Below, piece after piece: positions 17,153-25,476 of a stretch of DNA of 64,000 bases (position 1 is its first letter; every line of letters starts with the position of its first letter). The stretch covers positions 62,001 to 126,000 of the forward strand of contig QUFC01000003.1 in the NCBI GenBank assembly GCA_003478355.1. The letters are read 5' to 3'. A model generated the notes under the pieces. That model searched no databases. It worked only from the letters and a program-made list of their open reading frames with translations, and had not been told where the DNA came from. A program made the translations under genes and the position numbers. Origin of the DNA: Lachnospiraceae bacterium AM48-27BH. GTDB lineage: Bacteria > Bacillota > Clostridia > Lachnospirales > Lachnospiraceae.

Positions 17153-17479
17153 ATGAATCGAGCACGTAAATTTCTTACGTCAGTCACACTTTCTCTTCTG
17201 ATGATGCTGATCTTCTGTGTCCCGGTTTTTGCTGGTACCTGGACTGAACACGATGATCATACCTGGACTTACCTGAATGATGACGGTGAAAGCGTCACCG
17301 GTTGGATAAATGATAATGGTAAAACTTATTATCTGGATAAGGAAGGCTGTAAGAAGACCGGATGGTTAAAGAGTAAGGGCTGTTGGTATTATTTCAATGA
17401 AAATGGAGAGATGGCATCCAACACCTGGATTGATAATTATTATGTCAATTCCGATGGAAAGTGGAAGGGAACACGGTAG
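17153..17479 (+). CDS. Small secreted wall-binding-repeat protein
   Basis: 108 residues; AGGAGG 6 nt before ATG 17153. A signal peptide (about 1-28, ending PVFAG) is followed by about three choline-binding-type repeats (TWTYLNDDGESVTGW, TYYLDKEGCKKTGW, CWYYFNENGEMASNTW) and nothing else. It looks like a secreted wall-binding module without an effector domain, and resembles the repeats of the protein at 14145. It may coat wall polymers or act as a competitor or inhibitor; that is speculative. Confidence 0.85.
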   Translation: MNRARKFLTSVTLSLLMMLIFCVPVFAGTWTEHDDHTWTYLNDDGESVTGWINDNGKTYYLDKEGCKKTGWLKSKGCWYYFNENGEMASNTWIDNYYVNSDGKWKGTR

Positions 17480-17488
17480 AAGAAACAG

Positions 17489-17527
17489 ACAGGGCATGAA
17501 AGATATTGTCTTTCATGCCCTGTTTTT
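17489..17527 (+). terminator. Rho-independent terminator
   Basis: ACAGGGCATGAAAG and CTTTCATGCCCTGT arms (14 bp) with a T-run, 10 bp after the stop of the small wall-binding gene. Confidence 0.85.
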
Positions 17528-17559
17528 GTTCTGCCGATTCATTTATTCTGCACAATTTT

Positions 17560-17772
17560 TTACACCTGTATCCTGGCAGCCACATCACACCCGATTGCCA
17601 GCCGGCATCCATCATTTCCAATGATCATCCAGTCACGGTTCTGCTGGATCACATCAATGGTACTTCCTTCTTTAAAATTATATTTATGCAAAAAATCCAA
17701 CACGTTCTTGTTACCAAACATCCACTTGATGGTATATCTTTTTCCTGATTCTGCGGTTGATAATGCCTGCAT
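17560..17772 (-). CDS. FeoA-domain protein
   Basis: 70 residues with the FeoA/SH3-like ending GNDGCRLAIGCDVAARIQV (family pattern: DGSRIALGRELAEKI). GGGGGTG lies upstream of ATG 17772. FeoA proteins aid FeoB in ferrous iron uptake or, as a domain, dimerize metal regulators. No feoB is near, so this is a stand-alone FeoA-like protein whose partner lies elsewhere. Confidence 0.7.
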   Translation of the reverse strand: MQALSTAESGKRYTIKWMFGNKNVLDFLHKYNFKEGSTIDVIQQNRDWMIIGNDGCRLAIGCDVAARIQV

Positions 17773-17858
17773 CGTAACACCCCCTGCTCTTAACCTTAGT
17801 TTGCTCCTGCAATCCCCGGTTAGTCAAGCATAAGATGCTTTTGATTTTTTATTCTTGA

Positions 17859-19367
17859 TCAATCATCCTCAATCACAATTGATTTTTTATGAATGGCCTG
17901 GTATATCGTAAAGATAATGCTTGCAAATGCCACAATCAAAAATGCCAATGAGATGTAGCTTGTAAAAAATGGAGCAAAAGAACCGCTGCTGTACATCATT
18001 GCTTTTCTGAAATTCTGTTCTGCCATATATCCAACTAAAATTCCAATAATAAATGGCTGCGCTTTCAAACCCCATTTTTTCATGAAGAAACCAACAATTC
18101 CAAATACCAGCATCAGAATCAAGTCGGAAGAACTACTGTTCAGGCCATAAACACCTAACACACACAGAAAACCGACAACTGGAAACAGAATCTTTTTCGG
18201 TACCTTCAATAAGCGGATAAATACCGGAATGGAAAAATAATTGGCAATCAGCATAATGAAATTTGCAATCAACATTGCCAGGAAAATAAAATTAATCGTC
18301 GACAGATCATTGGTAAACATTAATGGTCCTGGCTGTACGCCCTTCATGGTAAATGCTCCAAGCAAAAGACCCGTTACCGCATCGCCTGGAATTCCCAGTG
18401 CCAGCAAGGGAATCATTGCACCGCCAATCGCTGCATTATTTGCTGTTTCAGAAGCAACTACTCCTGCATTGCATCCCTTTCCAAACTCCTCCGGCGTCTT
18501 AGACATTTTTTTAGCAGTATTGTAACTAATGATACTTGCCAGTGCTCCACCGATACCCGGAAGAATCCCGATCAAAATTCCAATCACTGATGATCGAAGC
18601 ACATTCAGTTTTTCTTTCCAGTATTCTGTGAAACCAAATCCCAGTCCTTTAATTTTGTAATTTTGCGTAACTGTTTCTTCTACCTTTTCCTTCTTTGCAT
18701 TTTCGGACATAACGAAAATTTCAGCGATAGCAAATATTCCAATTAATACTACAGTACTGTTAATCCCGGACTCTAATGCCAGAACTCCAAATGTAAATCT
18801 TGGATATGTATCAATCGGCGCTGGTCCAATCATCGCGATCAGAATACCCAAAAGTCCTGAGATCGTACCTTTCACAACATCTTTAGAAGACATGGTCACA
18901 ATAATACTTAAAGCGAAAAATGTCAGTGAAAAATATTCGAAACTACCAAACTGCAATGCAATTTTAGCCAACAACGGAGCAATCAAAATCAAGGCAATAA
19001 TACTAATTCCGCCTCCAAGAAACGAAGAAAAAATTCCAAGTCCCAATGCCTTTCCCGCTTTTCCCTGAGCAGCCATCGGATGCCCATCCATACAGGTCAT
19101 CAGTGATGCCGCTGTACCTGGAATATTCAAAAGAATTGCTGAAATAAGGCCTCCTGAAAAACCACCGATGTACAGCCCCATAAGTATGGAAAGGCTTGGA
19201 TTCATCTTCATGGCAAATGTGATTGGAAGGAATAACGCTACTGCCATCGTCGTAGAAAGCCCAGGAATTGCGCCAAAAATTAATCCTATAATCACCCCTA
19301 GCACAATCAAGAGAAAATTCATCGGTGTCATTGCAGCCATGCTGGCAATTAGATTTTCAACTATCAT
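17859..19367 (-). CDS. Tripartite tricarboxylate transporter, large permease TctA
   Basis: 502 residues from ATG 19367 (AGGAGGTGACAGGA just upstream; longer frames ignored). About 11-12 membrane helices. It has the Gly-rich TctA signature GLIFGAIPGLSTTMAVALFL and GILIGILPGIGGALAS, repeated in each half. It pairs with TctB and the binding protein to import a carboxylate, or in many bacteria another small anion, using a proton or sodium gradient. Base composition is AT-richer than the polysaccharide region, as in the rest of this operon. Confidence 0.92.
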   Translation of the reverse strand: MIVENLIASMAAMTPMNFLLIVLGVIIGLIFGAIPGLSTTMAVALFLPITFAMKMNPSLSILMGLYIGGFSGGLISAILLNIPGTAASLMTCMDGHPMAAQGKAGKALGLGIFSSFLGGGISIIALILIAPLLAKIALQFGSFEYFSLTFFALSIIVTMSSKDVVKGTISGLLGILIAMIGPAPIDTYPRFTFGVLALESGINSTVVLIGIFAIAEIFVMSENAKKEKVEETVTQNYKIKGLGFGFTEYWKEKLNVLRSSVIGILIGILPGIGGALASIISYNTAKKMSKTPEEFGKGCNAGVVASETANNAAIGGAMIPLLALGIPGDAVTGLLLGAFTMKGVQPGPLMFTNDLSTINFIFLAMLIANFIMLIANYFSIPVFIRLLKVPKKILFPVVGFLCVLGVYGLNSSSSDLILMLVFGIVGFFMKKWGLKAQPFIIGILVGYMAEQNFRKAMMYSSGSFAPFFTSYISLAFLIVAFASIIFTIYQAIHKKSIVIEDD

Positions 19368-19372
19368 TCCTG

Positions 19373-19846
19373 TCACCTCCTTGGATACAATGGAATTCTT
19401 ACATGAAGCCCATAACGAAAGCCATAACAAAATAGAAACGTCAACGCAATTGCTATCAGAAAATAAAATCCAACTCTTTTTTTCGTCAGTTTTTCATCTT
19501 CCAACACACAAAATAGTACAAACTGAAAAATACTTCCCGTGATGATAAAGCCTATTTTTTTTGCAAGTAAAGCAATCATCAAGAAATCCAGTCCAATAAT
19601 CAGATAGCAAAGTGGTCTGTTAATCAGTTTTTCCGTCTCTTCTGCCTTTTTCCAGCTTTGTATCATGTTGATTACAGCACAAACCGCAAAAAGTAATATG
19701 ATAAGTCTCGGAATCGTTCTTGGGGTAATTGCTCCCATGTCACCACTTGTGGACTGCCTTATCTGAAATGTCTGTAAAAAAAACACACCAGCTATAATCA
19801 AATATACAATTGATGGAAAAATTGCTTTCAATTTTGTCTTGTTCAT
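19373..19846 (-). CDS. Tripartite tricarboxylate transporter, small permease TctB
   Basis: 157 residues with four predicted membrane helices, as usual for TctB. ATG 19846 is preferred over 19852 because GAAGGA lies 6 nt upstream of it. It sits between TctC and TctA in the normal gene order, and the TctA binding site overlaps its 3' end. Confidence 0.85.
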   Translation of the reverse strand: MNKTKLKAIFPSIVYLIIAGVFFLQTFQIRQSTSGDMGAITPRTIPRLIILLFAVCAVINMIQSWKKAEETEKLINRPLCYLIIGLDFLMIALLAKKIGFIITGSIFQFVLFCVLEDEKLTKKRVGFYFLIAIALTFLFCYGFRYGLHVRIPLYPRR

Positions 19847-19864
19847 TTTCATTCCTTCTTTGTA

Positions 19865-20842
19865 TTAATTTCCCGTCAAAACATCCTTATACTGCTCGTA
19901 AGACTTTTCCGCATTTTCAAGAATTTTTACAGAATCTTCCGGAGAATGATACTCTGGTACAATACTATAAGTTTTAAACGCATCAATACATTCCGTATTC
20001 TGAACGGCTTTTTCAATTGCGGAAGCAAAAGTATTTACAATCTTATCATCTGTTTCCGGTGGAAATGCAAAATAGAAATACTTCTCCAATGTAATATCAT
20101 ATCCCTGTTCTTTTAAAGTCGGAACATCTGGCAGATATTCATTTCTTTCATCCGCTAAAAGTCCTAAAGAAATGAAATCACCTGATTCTACATACTGCTG
20201 AATGGTTCCATAAGGAGCAAAAAACAGATCAATACGTCCTGCCAGCATATCTACGATTCTCTCTGAAGCATTCTGGGAATCTACATATTTGAAATTTGAA
20301 GCATCAATCGCCTTTTCCAGTAAAACGCATGCCAAGTGTGCGTAAGATCCCTGGTTCACGCTGGCGATTACTTCTTCTCCACTCTGCGCGCGTGCAACGA
20401 AATCATCAATATCCTTATATTTTGCCGCTGGAATTACCAATGTCTGTGTCGAATCGCTTACTGGTACCGAGCAGATTTTCTGATCTAATGCTCCAATATC
20501 CGTTGTGCCAACCACTTTGGTTAAAATTGAAGATGCATGGAAAAACTCAACCGTGTAACCATCTGGTTCCGCATTATGAACCTCTCTGGTTCCGGCAATC
20601 GCACTATCCTTATTGGTCACAGTAAGAGTTACCCCCAGCTCTTTCTCCATGTATTTTGATAAAATGCGGGCATATGTATCCGTATCTCCACCTGCTTTTG
20701 CAGATACAATCACATTAATGTTTCCATCTGGATATGTAGTTTCTTTTTCTGAACATCCAGTCAATACACTTCCCGTCAACAGAACTGCTGACATTACAAG
20801 CCCCATCCACGCATTTTTTCTATATTTTTTATTATTTCTCAT
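19865..20842 (-). CDS. Tripartite tricarboxylate transporter substrate-binding lipoprotein TctC
   Basis: 325 residues. A lipoprotein signal with lipobox LTGC (Cys about residue 30) anchors it outside the membrane. The mature part follows the Bug/TctC pattern: YPDGNINVIVSAKAGGDTDT, AEPDGYTV, LPDVPTLKEQGYD. It captures the substrate for TctA/B. The neighbouring sulfatase suggests a sulfated or related organic anion, but the ligand cannot be read from the sequence. AAAGGAG precedes the ATG. Confidence 0.9.
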   Translation of the reverse strand: MRNNKKYRKNAWMGLVMSAVLLTGSVLTGCSEKETTYPDGNINVIVSAKAGGDTDTYARILSKYMEKELGVTLTVTNKDSAIAGTREVHNAEPDGYTVEFFHASSILTKVVGTTDIGALDQKICSVPVSDSTQTLVIPAAKYKDIDDFVARAQSGEEVIASVNQGSYAHLACVLLEKAIDASNFKYVDSQNASERIVDMLAGRIDLFFAPYGTIQQYVESGDFISLGLLADERNEYLPDVPTLKEQGYDITLEKYFYFAFPPETDDKIVNTFASAIEKAVQNTECIDAFKTYSIVPEYHSPEDSVKILENAEKSYEQYKDVLTGN

Positions 20843-20862
20843 ACGCTTCTCCTTTCTATTTC

Positions 20863-22332
20863 CTAACGGTAACCCCTCTGTAATAACATATCTCTTCCCT
20901 GGAATAGCTTATTTCCATCCTGCAGACTGGCAGAAAAATCATATTTTTTCTGCGGAAGACCTTCTAACTTCCCATCTTTGATTAAAGAAAGATCGCTTCC
21001 ATAAAGTTCTTTGATCAGCTTTGCTTTCAAATCATTCAGGCAATCTGCATATGCCGGATCTCCAGAAACATCTTTCAGCTCATTCGGATCTTTTTCCAGA
21101 TCAAACAACTGGAAAATATTTCCTACTGGATAGTAGATCAATTTTCTGGTTTTCGTCCGGATCATTCTCGTTGCTCTATCGTCCTCCCATAACTCTCCAT
21201 ATGTATACTCTCTATGATCTGGTTCCGTTAATGAGATACCCTCCACATAATCCGGGACTTTTAATCCAGCTAATGTAAGCAATGTCGGCATGACATCCCG
21301 AAGTTCCACAATCCGGTCATCAACGCGGTTGCATACCATACCGCAGCTCGCTGGCGGAGATAAGATAAATGGGATCTTAACGGAATTTTCATACATCAAG
21401 AATTTTCCAAATAATCCATGGGTTCCTAACATTTCTCCATGATCTGCGGTAAACAAAATGATCGTATCTTCCAAAAGCCCCTGCTCTCTCAGTGTTCCGA
21501 TCACCAGTCTTAACTGATGGTCAATGTAAGTACAGGTTGCGTAATAAGCTTTCTTGGCAATATCAATTCTATTATTTTTATCAAACCAGTTATACAGATT
21601 TTTATAATACTGATATGCAAATGGAAGTTTCTCTGGATCCTCCTTTGTCCACTCTCCTTCTAATGGCTTTGAAAATTCCATTTGATCATACATCTCTAAG
21701 TACTCCTTTGGCGGAGCCAGCGGTGGATGTGGAGCCGCATAGGACAGATACCAGAAGGCCGGACGGGTTGGATCCTTTCTCATAATCATTTCACACATCT
21801 CTCTGGTAGCCCAGTTTGTTGCCGTATATTTTTCCTCTAAATGAAATGGCCGGTAAAAATAATTATTATTGCACATTCCATGTGCCATTTCTTCTCCAGC
21901 GTGATTATTTCTCGCAAGGAAACGTTCATAATCATCCTGCTTCATTCCTTCTTTATGACGTCCCTCCTCATGTAAGATTACATCGTCAAAGCCGATTCGG
22001 TCTCTCTGTGGAAAAACATGTAATTTTCCAACTGCCACAGCCTGATATCCTTCATTTCTGAACACCTGGGCCATAGATGGAATATCACACGGCATCGGAA
22101 GTGTCTCACAGAATTTTCTGTCTCCATGAGTTTTACTAGTCACTCCTAACATCAGTTCACGTCTTGCAGGAATGCACACTGGAGTTGAACTGATCGCATT
22201 TGAATATCGGATTCCATACCTTGACAACTCGTCCAGACTAGGAGTTAATATCTCATTATTTCCTGCACATCCCAAATAATTAGCCGACCATTGGTCAACT
22301 GTAATCAACAAAACATTCTTTTTTTCAGCCAA
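20863..22332 (-). CDS. Cytoplasmic type I sulfatase
   Basis: 489 residues. The formylglycine motif is PVCIPARRELMLG (C-x-P-x-R, Cys about residue 52), with LLITVDQWSANYLGC at the N-terminus and LFTADHGEMLGTHGLFGK for metal and sulfate binding. No signal peptide is present, so it works inside the cell. Starts at TTG 22332 with GGAGGGAAAGGA upstream. It is the first gene of an operon with the TctC/B/A importer, so the imported compound is probably a sulfate (or phosphate/phosphonate) ester. The Cys-type motif needs a maturase such as anSME, which is not in the window. Confidence 0.88.
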   Translation of the reverse strand: MAEKKNVLLITVDQWSANYLGCAGNNEILTPSLDELSRYGIRYSNAISSTPVCIPARRELMLGVTSKTHGDRKFCETLPMPCDIPSMAQVFRNEGYQAVAVGKLHVFPQRDRIGFDDVILHEEGRHKEGMKQDDYERFLARNNHAGEEMAHGMCNNNYFYRPFHLEEKYTATNWATREMCEMIMRKDPTRPAFWYLSYAAPHPPLAPPKEYLEMYDQMEFSKPLEGEWTKEDPEKLPFAYQYYKNLYNWFDKNNRIDIAKKAYYATCTYIDHQLRLVIGTLREQGLLEDTIILFTADHGEMLGTHGLFGKFLMYENSVKIPFILSPPASCGMVCNRVDDRIVELRDVMPTLLTLAGLKVPDYVEGISLTEPDHREYTYGELWEDDRATRMIRTKTRKLIYYPVGNIFQLFDLEKDPNELKDVSGDPAYADCLNDLKAKLIKELYGSDLSLIKDGKLEGLPQKKYDFSASLQDGNKLFQGRDMLLQRGYR

Positions 22333-22378
22333 TTATCCTTTCCCTCCACTCTGTTTTCGTTCTCATCAATTTCCGGAA

Positions 22379-22391
22379 TTTGATATCAAAC
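22379..22391. promoter_or_regulatory. Palindromic operator candidate between sulfatase and rpiR genes
   Basis: TTTGATATCAAA is a perfect 12-bp palindrome about 50 bp before the sulfatase TTG, next to a second one (TTCCGGAA). Its position suits control of the sulfatase/tct operon by the divergent RpiR protein. Confidence 0.35.
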
Positions 22392-22436
22392 ATATTGCAC
22401 AAAAACATCTAGTAAAATCGAATTATTTTATCAATA

Positions 22437-22465
22437 TTTACTTTCAATATGATATATGGTAAAAT
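22437..22465 (+). promoter_or_regulatory. Promoter of the RpiR-family gene
   Basis: TTTACT, 17 bp, TAAAAT; the ATG follows about 97 bp downstream. Confidence 0.5.
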
Positions 22466-22561
22466 CATTATAGGTGCAACGAAAACATTATTCTGATTTT
22501 TCCGAACAAAATTCGGGAATAACTGAAATATAAGATAAAATTTTATAAAAAAGGGGTTTTT

Positions 22562-23419
22562 ATGAAAAGTGCTTTAACAGAAATGCAGAATCAATATATG
22601 AAACTCAGCTACAGCGAGCGGTTGTTTGCTGATTATATTTTTGCGAACCGGGATCAAATCATTCATATGCCAATTGCTGAACTTAGTCAAAAAGTAGGAA
22701 TTGCTTCCTCCACCGTTATTGCAGCAATTAAAAAAATTGGATTTTCTGGATACCGCGATTTTAAACTTGCGCTGGCATCAGAACTTCTTGATCCCATCAA
22801 TACCCAGAACTTTTCTTTAAACGGTGTCAACACTACCAATCTTGGACTCTATCAACAGGTTGTCCATGTAAATACTACAATCTTAAATGAATCACTCCAA
22901 AACCTGAGTGATATCAAATTCAAAGAAGCTGCATCCATGCTGCTCCAATCCGACCATATCTATATTTTTGGTGTCGGTACATCTGGTGTCCTTGCAAGGG
23001 AAGCCTACGATTTCCTTTATCGTCTCGGATTTCAAAGCACCTTTCATGAAGATCTACACTATCAGAGACTTTCTGCTAACCGGGTAACTTCCGACAGCAC
23101 TGCTCTGCTTATTTCCCAGTCTGGGGTAAATAAAGATATCATAAGTCTTGCTGAAGTATTATATAATTCTCCGTGTAAAACCATAGGAATTTCAAATTAT
23201 ACAGGCACCCCATTCTGTAAATATGCCGACCTCATGTTAGCTCCATTAACAGAACCTTCTAACATCCACGATAATAATTTTTCTTTCCGGATTCCAATCT
23301 TATGTATTCTGGAAACCTTATATTATGCAATTATGGAACAGTTAGGGGACAAAAAGAACCCCGTCTTAAACCAAAATCATCAACTTGTTCAAGACCATTC
23401 CATAAACCCTTTAAAATGA
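22562..23419 (+). CDS. MurR/RpiR-family transcriptional regulator
   Basis: 285 residues. N-terminal HTH_6 domain (about 1-77: YSERLFADYIFANRDQI ... MPIAELSQKVGIASSTVIAAIKKIGFSGYRDFK) and a C-terminal SIS sugar-phosphate-binding domain (about 110-250: IYIFGVGTSGVLAREAYDFL, TALLISQSGVNKDI). Divergent from the sulfatase-TctCBA operon, so it likely controls that operon in response to a phosphorylated sugar or similar product. AAAAGGGG precedes the ATG. Confidence 0.9.
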   Translation: MKSALTEMQNQYMKLSYSERLFADYIFANRDQIIHMPIAELSQKVGIASSTVIAAIKKIGFSGYRDFKLALASELLDPINTQNFSLNGVNTTNLGLYQQVVHVNTTILNESLQNLSDIKFKEAASMLLQSDHIYIFGVGTSGVLAREAYDFLYRLGFQSTFHEDLHYQRLSANRVTSDSTALLISQSGVNKDIISLAEVLYNSPCKTIGISNYTGTPFCKYADLMLAPLTEPSNIHDNNFSFRIPILCILETLYYAIMEQLGDKKNPVLNQNHQLVQDHSINPLK

Positions 23420-23484
23420 ATTGCTGAATTATATCCCACAAAAAAAGTACGAAAAAACTCATCTCAGTTTCTACTTTTTCTAAA

Positions 23485-23556
23485 CTGGGCTAGTTGGATT
23501 CGGACCAACGAATGAAGGAGTCAAAGTCCTTTGCCTTACCGCTTGGCGATAGCCCA
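23485..23556 (-). tRNA. tRNA-Gln (TTG)
   Basis: Cloverleaf on the minus strand: acceptor TGGGCTA/TAGCCCA with discriminator G, anticodon arm AAGGA-CTTTGAC-TCCTT, T-loop TCCGAAT. No CCA is encoded. Last tRNA of a five-gene operon. Confidence 0.92.
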
Positions 23557-23582
23557 ACAACTTACCCTTTTTTCAAATCTGG

Positions 23583-23608
23583 GTAAAAAAAAATTCCCGA
23601 AGGAATTA
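23583..23608 (-). terminator. Hairpin with T-run between tRNA-His and tRNA-Gln
   Basis: On the minus strand AATTCC-TTCG-GGAATT is followed by nine Ts. It may end most transcripts after tRNA-His, leaving tRNA-Gln as read-through. Confidence 0.7.
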
Positions 23609-23610
23609 AG

Positions 23611-23685
23611 GGTGGATAAAGGGATTCGAACCCTTGGCCTCCAGAGCCACAATCTGGCGCGCTAACCAACTGCGCTATACCCACC
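23611..23685 (-). tRNA. tRNA-His (GTG)
   Basis: Acceptor GTGGGTA/TATCCAC with the extra G at -1 opposite C73 that marks tRNA-His; anticodon arm CCAGA-TTGTGGC-TCTGG. Confidence 0.93.
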
Positions 23686-23725
23686 ATGGTCATATCAATA
23701 ACAATATTTAATTATTAATATGAAG

Positions 23726-23799
<74 letters not shown>

Positions 23800-23803
23800 A
23801 CAG

Positions 23804-23873
23804 AGCGGTGATGGGAATCGAACCCACGTATCCAGCTTGGAAGGCTGGTGTTCTACCATTGAACTACACCCGC
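23804..23873 (-). tRNA. tRNA-Gly (TCC), one base missing in the acceptor
   Basis: Anticodon arm CCAGC-CTTCCAA-GCTGG reads TCC. The 5' acceptor strand is GCGGGTG, but the 3' strand is CACCGC instead of the expected CACCCGC, leaving one G unpaired. All other arms are normal. A missing C in a CCC run is likely a sequencing indel. Confidence 0.85.
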
Positions 23874-23906
23874 ACATTTGTGCTAGAGAAAATTACTTTT
23901 CTCAAG

Positions 23907-23980
23907 TCGGGGTGACAGGATTCGAACCTGCGACCTCCTGGTCCCAAACCAGCGCTCTAGCCAAGCTGAGCCACACCCCG
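23907..23980 (-). tRNA. tRNA-Pro (TGG)
   Basis: Acceptor CGGGGTG/CACCCCG with discriminator A, anticodon arm CTGGT-TTGGGA-ACCAG. First tRNA of the operon. Confidence 0.93.
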
Positions 23981-24041
23981 TTATACATCAGAACCACCAG
24001 TAGTTCTCTCGAACTCTCTTGTGTTCCGCAACGCAAGAGTT

Positions 24042-24070
24042 ATTATATATGATGGTTCCAATAATGTCAA
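24042..24070 (-). promoter_or_regulatory. Consensus promoter of the tRNA operon
   Basis: On the minus strand TTGACA, 17 bp, TATAAT: a perfect sigma-70/A promoter 60 bp before tRNA-Pro. Confidence 0.85.
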
Positions 24071-24235
24071 CTGTTTTTTTGAATTTTTTTTATTTTTTTA
24101 TTTTCCGTGAATTTTTGCTCAGAATCTGCATTTTATCACCCAGACTCAAACTGAACATTTATGAAACCTGGCGCATGATTCCTGTCAACCGATTACGCAC
24201 AGACCTTCCGGACATCTGTTGGTGCTAAAATATTC

Positions 24236-24368
24236 GTAACTATTCAGTACCTTCATAGTTACGAACAAAAATCCATTCCAGATCAGCTTCGCTGATAGGA
24301 TTTTTGCTTTCTGGCCTATGTGTTCTTACGGTCAGCGCAGCATGTGCGCAGACCTACTGAATAGTTAC
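24236..24368. repeat. Family A MITE-like element, full copy with target duplication
   Basis: 133 bp bounded by GTAACTATTCAGTA and its exact inverted copy TACTGAATAGTTAC. AAATATTC is duplicated at 24228-24235 and 24369-24376, a perfect 8-bp target duplication. Inside lie the 27-bp left hairpin, a second hairpin around ATCAGCTTCGCTGAT, and GCGCAGCATGTGCGC. There is no coding capacity. It sits 11 bp beyond the yfcE-like stop codon. Relatives are at 956, 8531, 13855, 15741, 29582 and 42769. Confidence 0.85.
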
Positions 24369-24379
24369 AAATATTCTTT

Positions 24380-24865
24380 TTACAGATACTTCTGCTGATA
24401 ATCCATCTTTCCGTCAGCATCTACATGGATGATCATATAAGACGGCCTCCGGCCTTCCTGTCTGGGGTAAGATAGACTGCCAGGGTTTAATACTGTCACT
24501 CCATCGATCACGTCTAAAAATGGTCTGTGGGTGTGACCATACATGGCAATGTCACATCCACGGCTTTTTGCTTCATCCACCAGTCCCTCCGGTCCCATGG
24601 AAACACCGTAGTAATGGCCATGGGTGATAAATGCCTTATGACCTGCGATATCGATCTCCCGCTCCCGGTCCAGTCTGGAGAAGAAATCATTATTCCCCAG
24701 TACCATCTCCATCCGGCATTCTGGATTAACCCAGTCTGGAATAAAATGCTCGCTTCCTTCTGCATCGCCCAGATGGATCAGCATGTCCAGCGGACATTCC
24801 TCAGATAACACCAGTTTTAAATTATCATCCTTTCTGTGTGTGTCGCTGACAACCAGAATCTTCAT
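24380..24865 (-). CDS. YfcE/MJ0936-type metallophosphoesterase
   Basis: 161 residues. Metal-binding motifs of the calcineurin-like fold: VSDTHRKDD, LIHLGDAEGS, VLGNNDF, FITHGHYYG, MYGHTHRP. The family hydrolyses phosphodiester bonds (cyclic nucleotides or model substrates in vitro); its in vivo substrate is unclear. It follows rdgB by 12 bp, with AAGGGAG before the ATG. A second member of the family lies at 28249. Confidence 0.9.
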   Translation of the reverse strand: MKILVVSDTHRKDDNLKLVLSEECPLDMLIHLGDAEGSEHFIPDWVNPECRMEMVLGNNDFFSRLDREREIDIAGHKAFITHGHYYGVSMGPEGLVDEAKSRGCDIAMYGHTHRPFLDVIDGVTVLNPGSLSYPRQEGRRPSYMIIHVDADGKMDYQQKYL

Positions 24866-24877
24866 TTGATTTCTCCC

Positions 24878-25473
24878 TTACAGTCTTTCTCTTAATTTGA
24901 TCTTCATAGCCTCCAGAGCTTTTCCTCTGTGACTGATCTCATTTTTCTTTTCAATAGGAATCTCTGCGGAAGTCACTCCATATTCCGGCAGATAAAAGAT
25001 CGGATCATAGCCAAATCCGCCATTTCCCGCTGGTTCATGGGCGATCAGCCTTCTACTGTTCCTTCTGTCACCAGTTCGCTGCCATCAGGTAAAACCGCAG
25101 CGATGGCGCTGACGAAGCGGGCAGTCCGTTCTTCCTCTTTCGCATCTGCCAGACGGTCAATGATCGCCTGATTCTTGATCTCATAGGAAGTGTCTTCCCC
25201 TAAATATCTGGCAGAATAAACTCCCGGCTCACCGCCTAAGTAATCCACCACCAGTCCGGAATCATCCGCAAGCACGATTCCACCGGTCTTCTCCCAGACC
25301 GCCCTGGCTTTGATCATGGCATTTTCTGCGAATGTAGTTCCATTTTCCTCGATATCCAGAGATACTCCCGCCTCTTTCATGGACAGGACCGGAAAGCCAA
25401 GATCCTGTAAGATCAGACGTACTTCCCGCATCTTTCCTTCATTTCCCGTTGCAAATACGATTTTCTGTTCCAT
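24878..25473 (-). pseudogene. rdgB: RdgB/HAM1 XTP/dITP diphosphatase, frameshifted in this sequence
   Basis: Encodes the house-cleaning nucleotide diphosphatase that removes ITP, dITP and XTP. The N-terminal frame (25473 down to about 25047) has VFATGNEGKMREVRLIL, VLADDSGLVVDYLGGEPGVYSARY and ends EGTVEG. One base is then missing (GGC-TG where GGC-CTG is expected); restoring it continues as LIAHEPAGNGGFGYDPIFYL to RGKALEAMKIKLRERL, for 198 residues in all, the normal family length. Both halves keep all motifs, so the break is more likely an indel error than decay. Operon with the C1 peptidase (3 bp upstream) and yfcE. Confidence 0.88.
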
Positions 25474-25476
25474 TTT

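Noticed and set aside
16921..17187. 88-residue minus-strand frame
   Set aside because: It covers the promoter and start of the small wall-binding gene on the other strand and has no ribosome binding site.
22333..22561. Riboswitch ahead of the sulfatase operon
   Set aside because: AT-rich with short palindromes but no aptamer core could be recognised.
23837..24052. 71-residue plus-strand frame containing GVTGFEPATSWSQTSALAKL
   Set aside because: It is the antisense of tRNA-Gly and tRNA-Pro, a well-known false protein made from tRNA genes.
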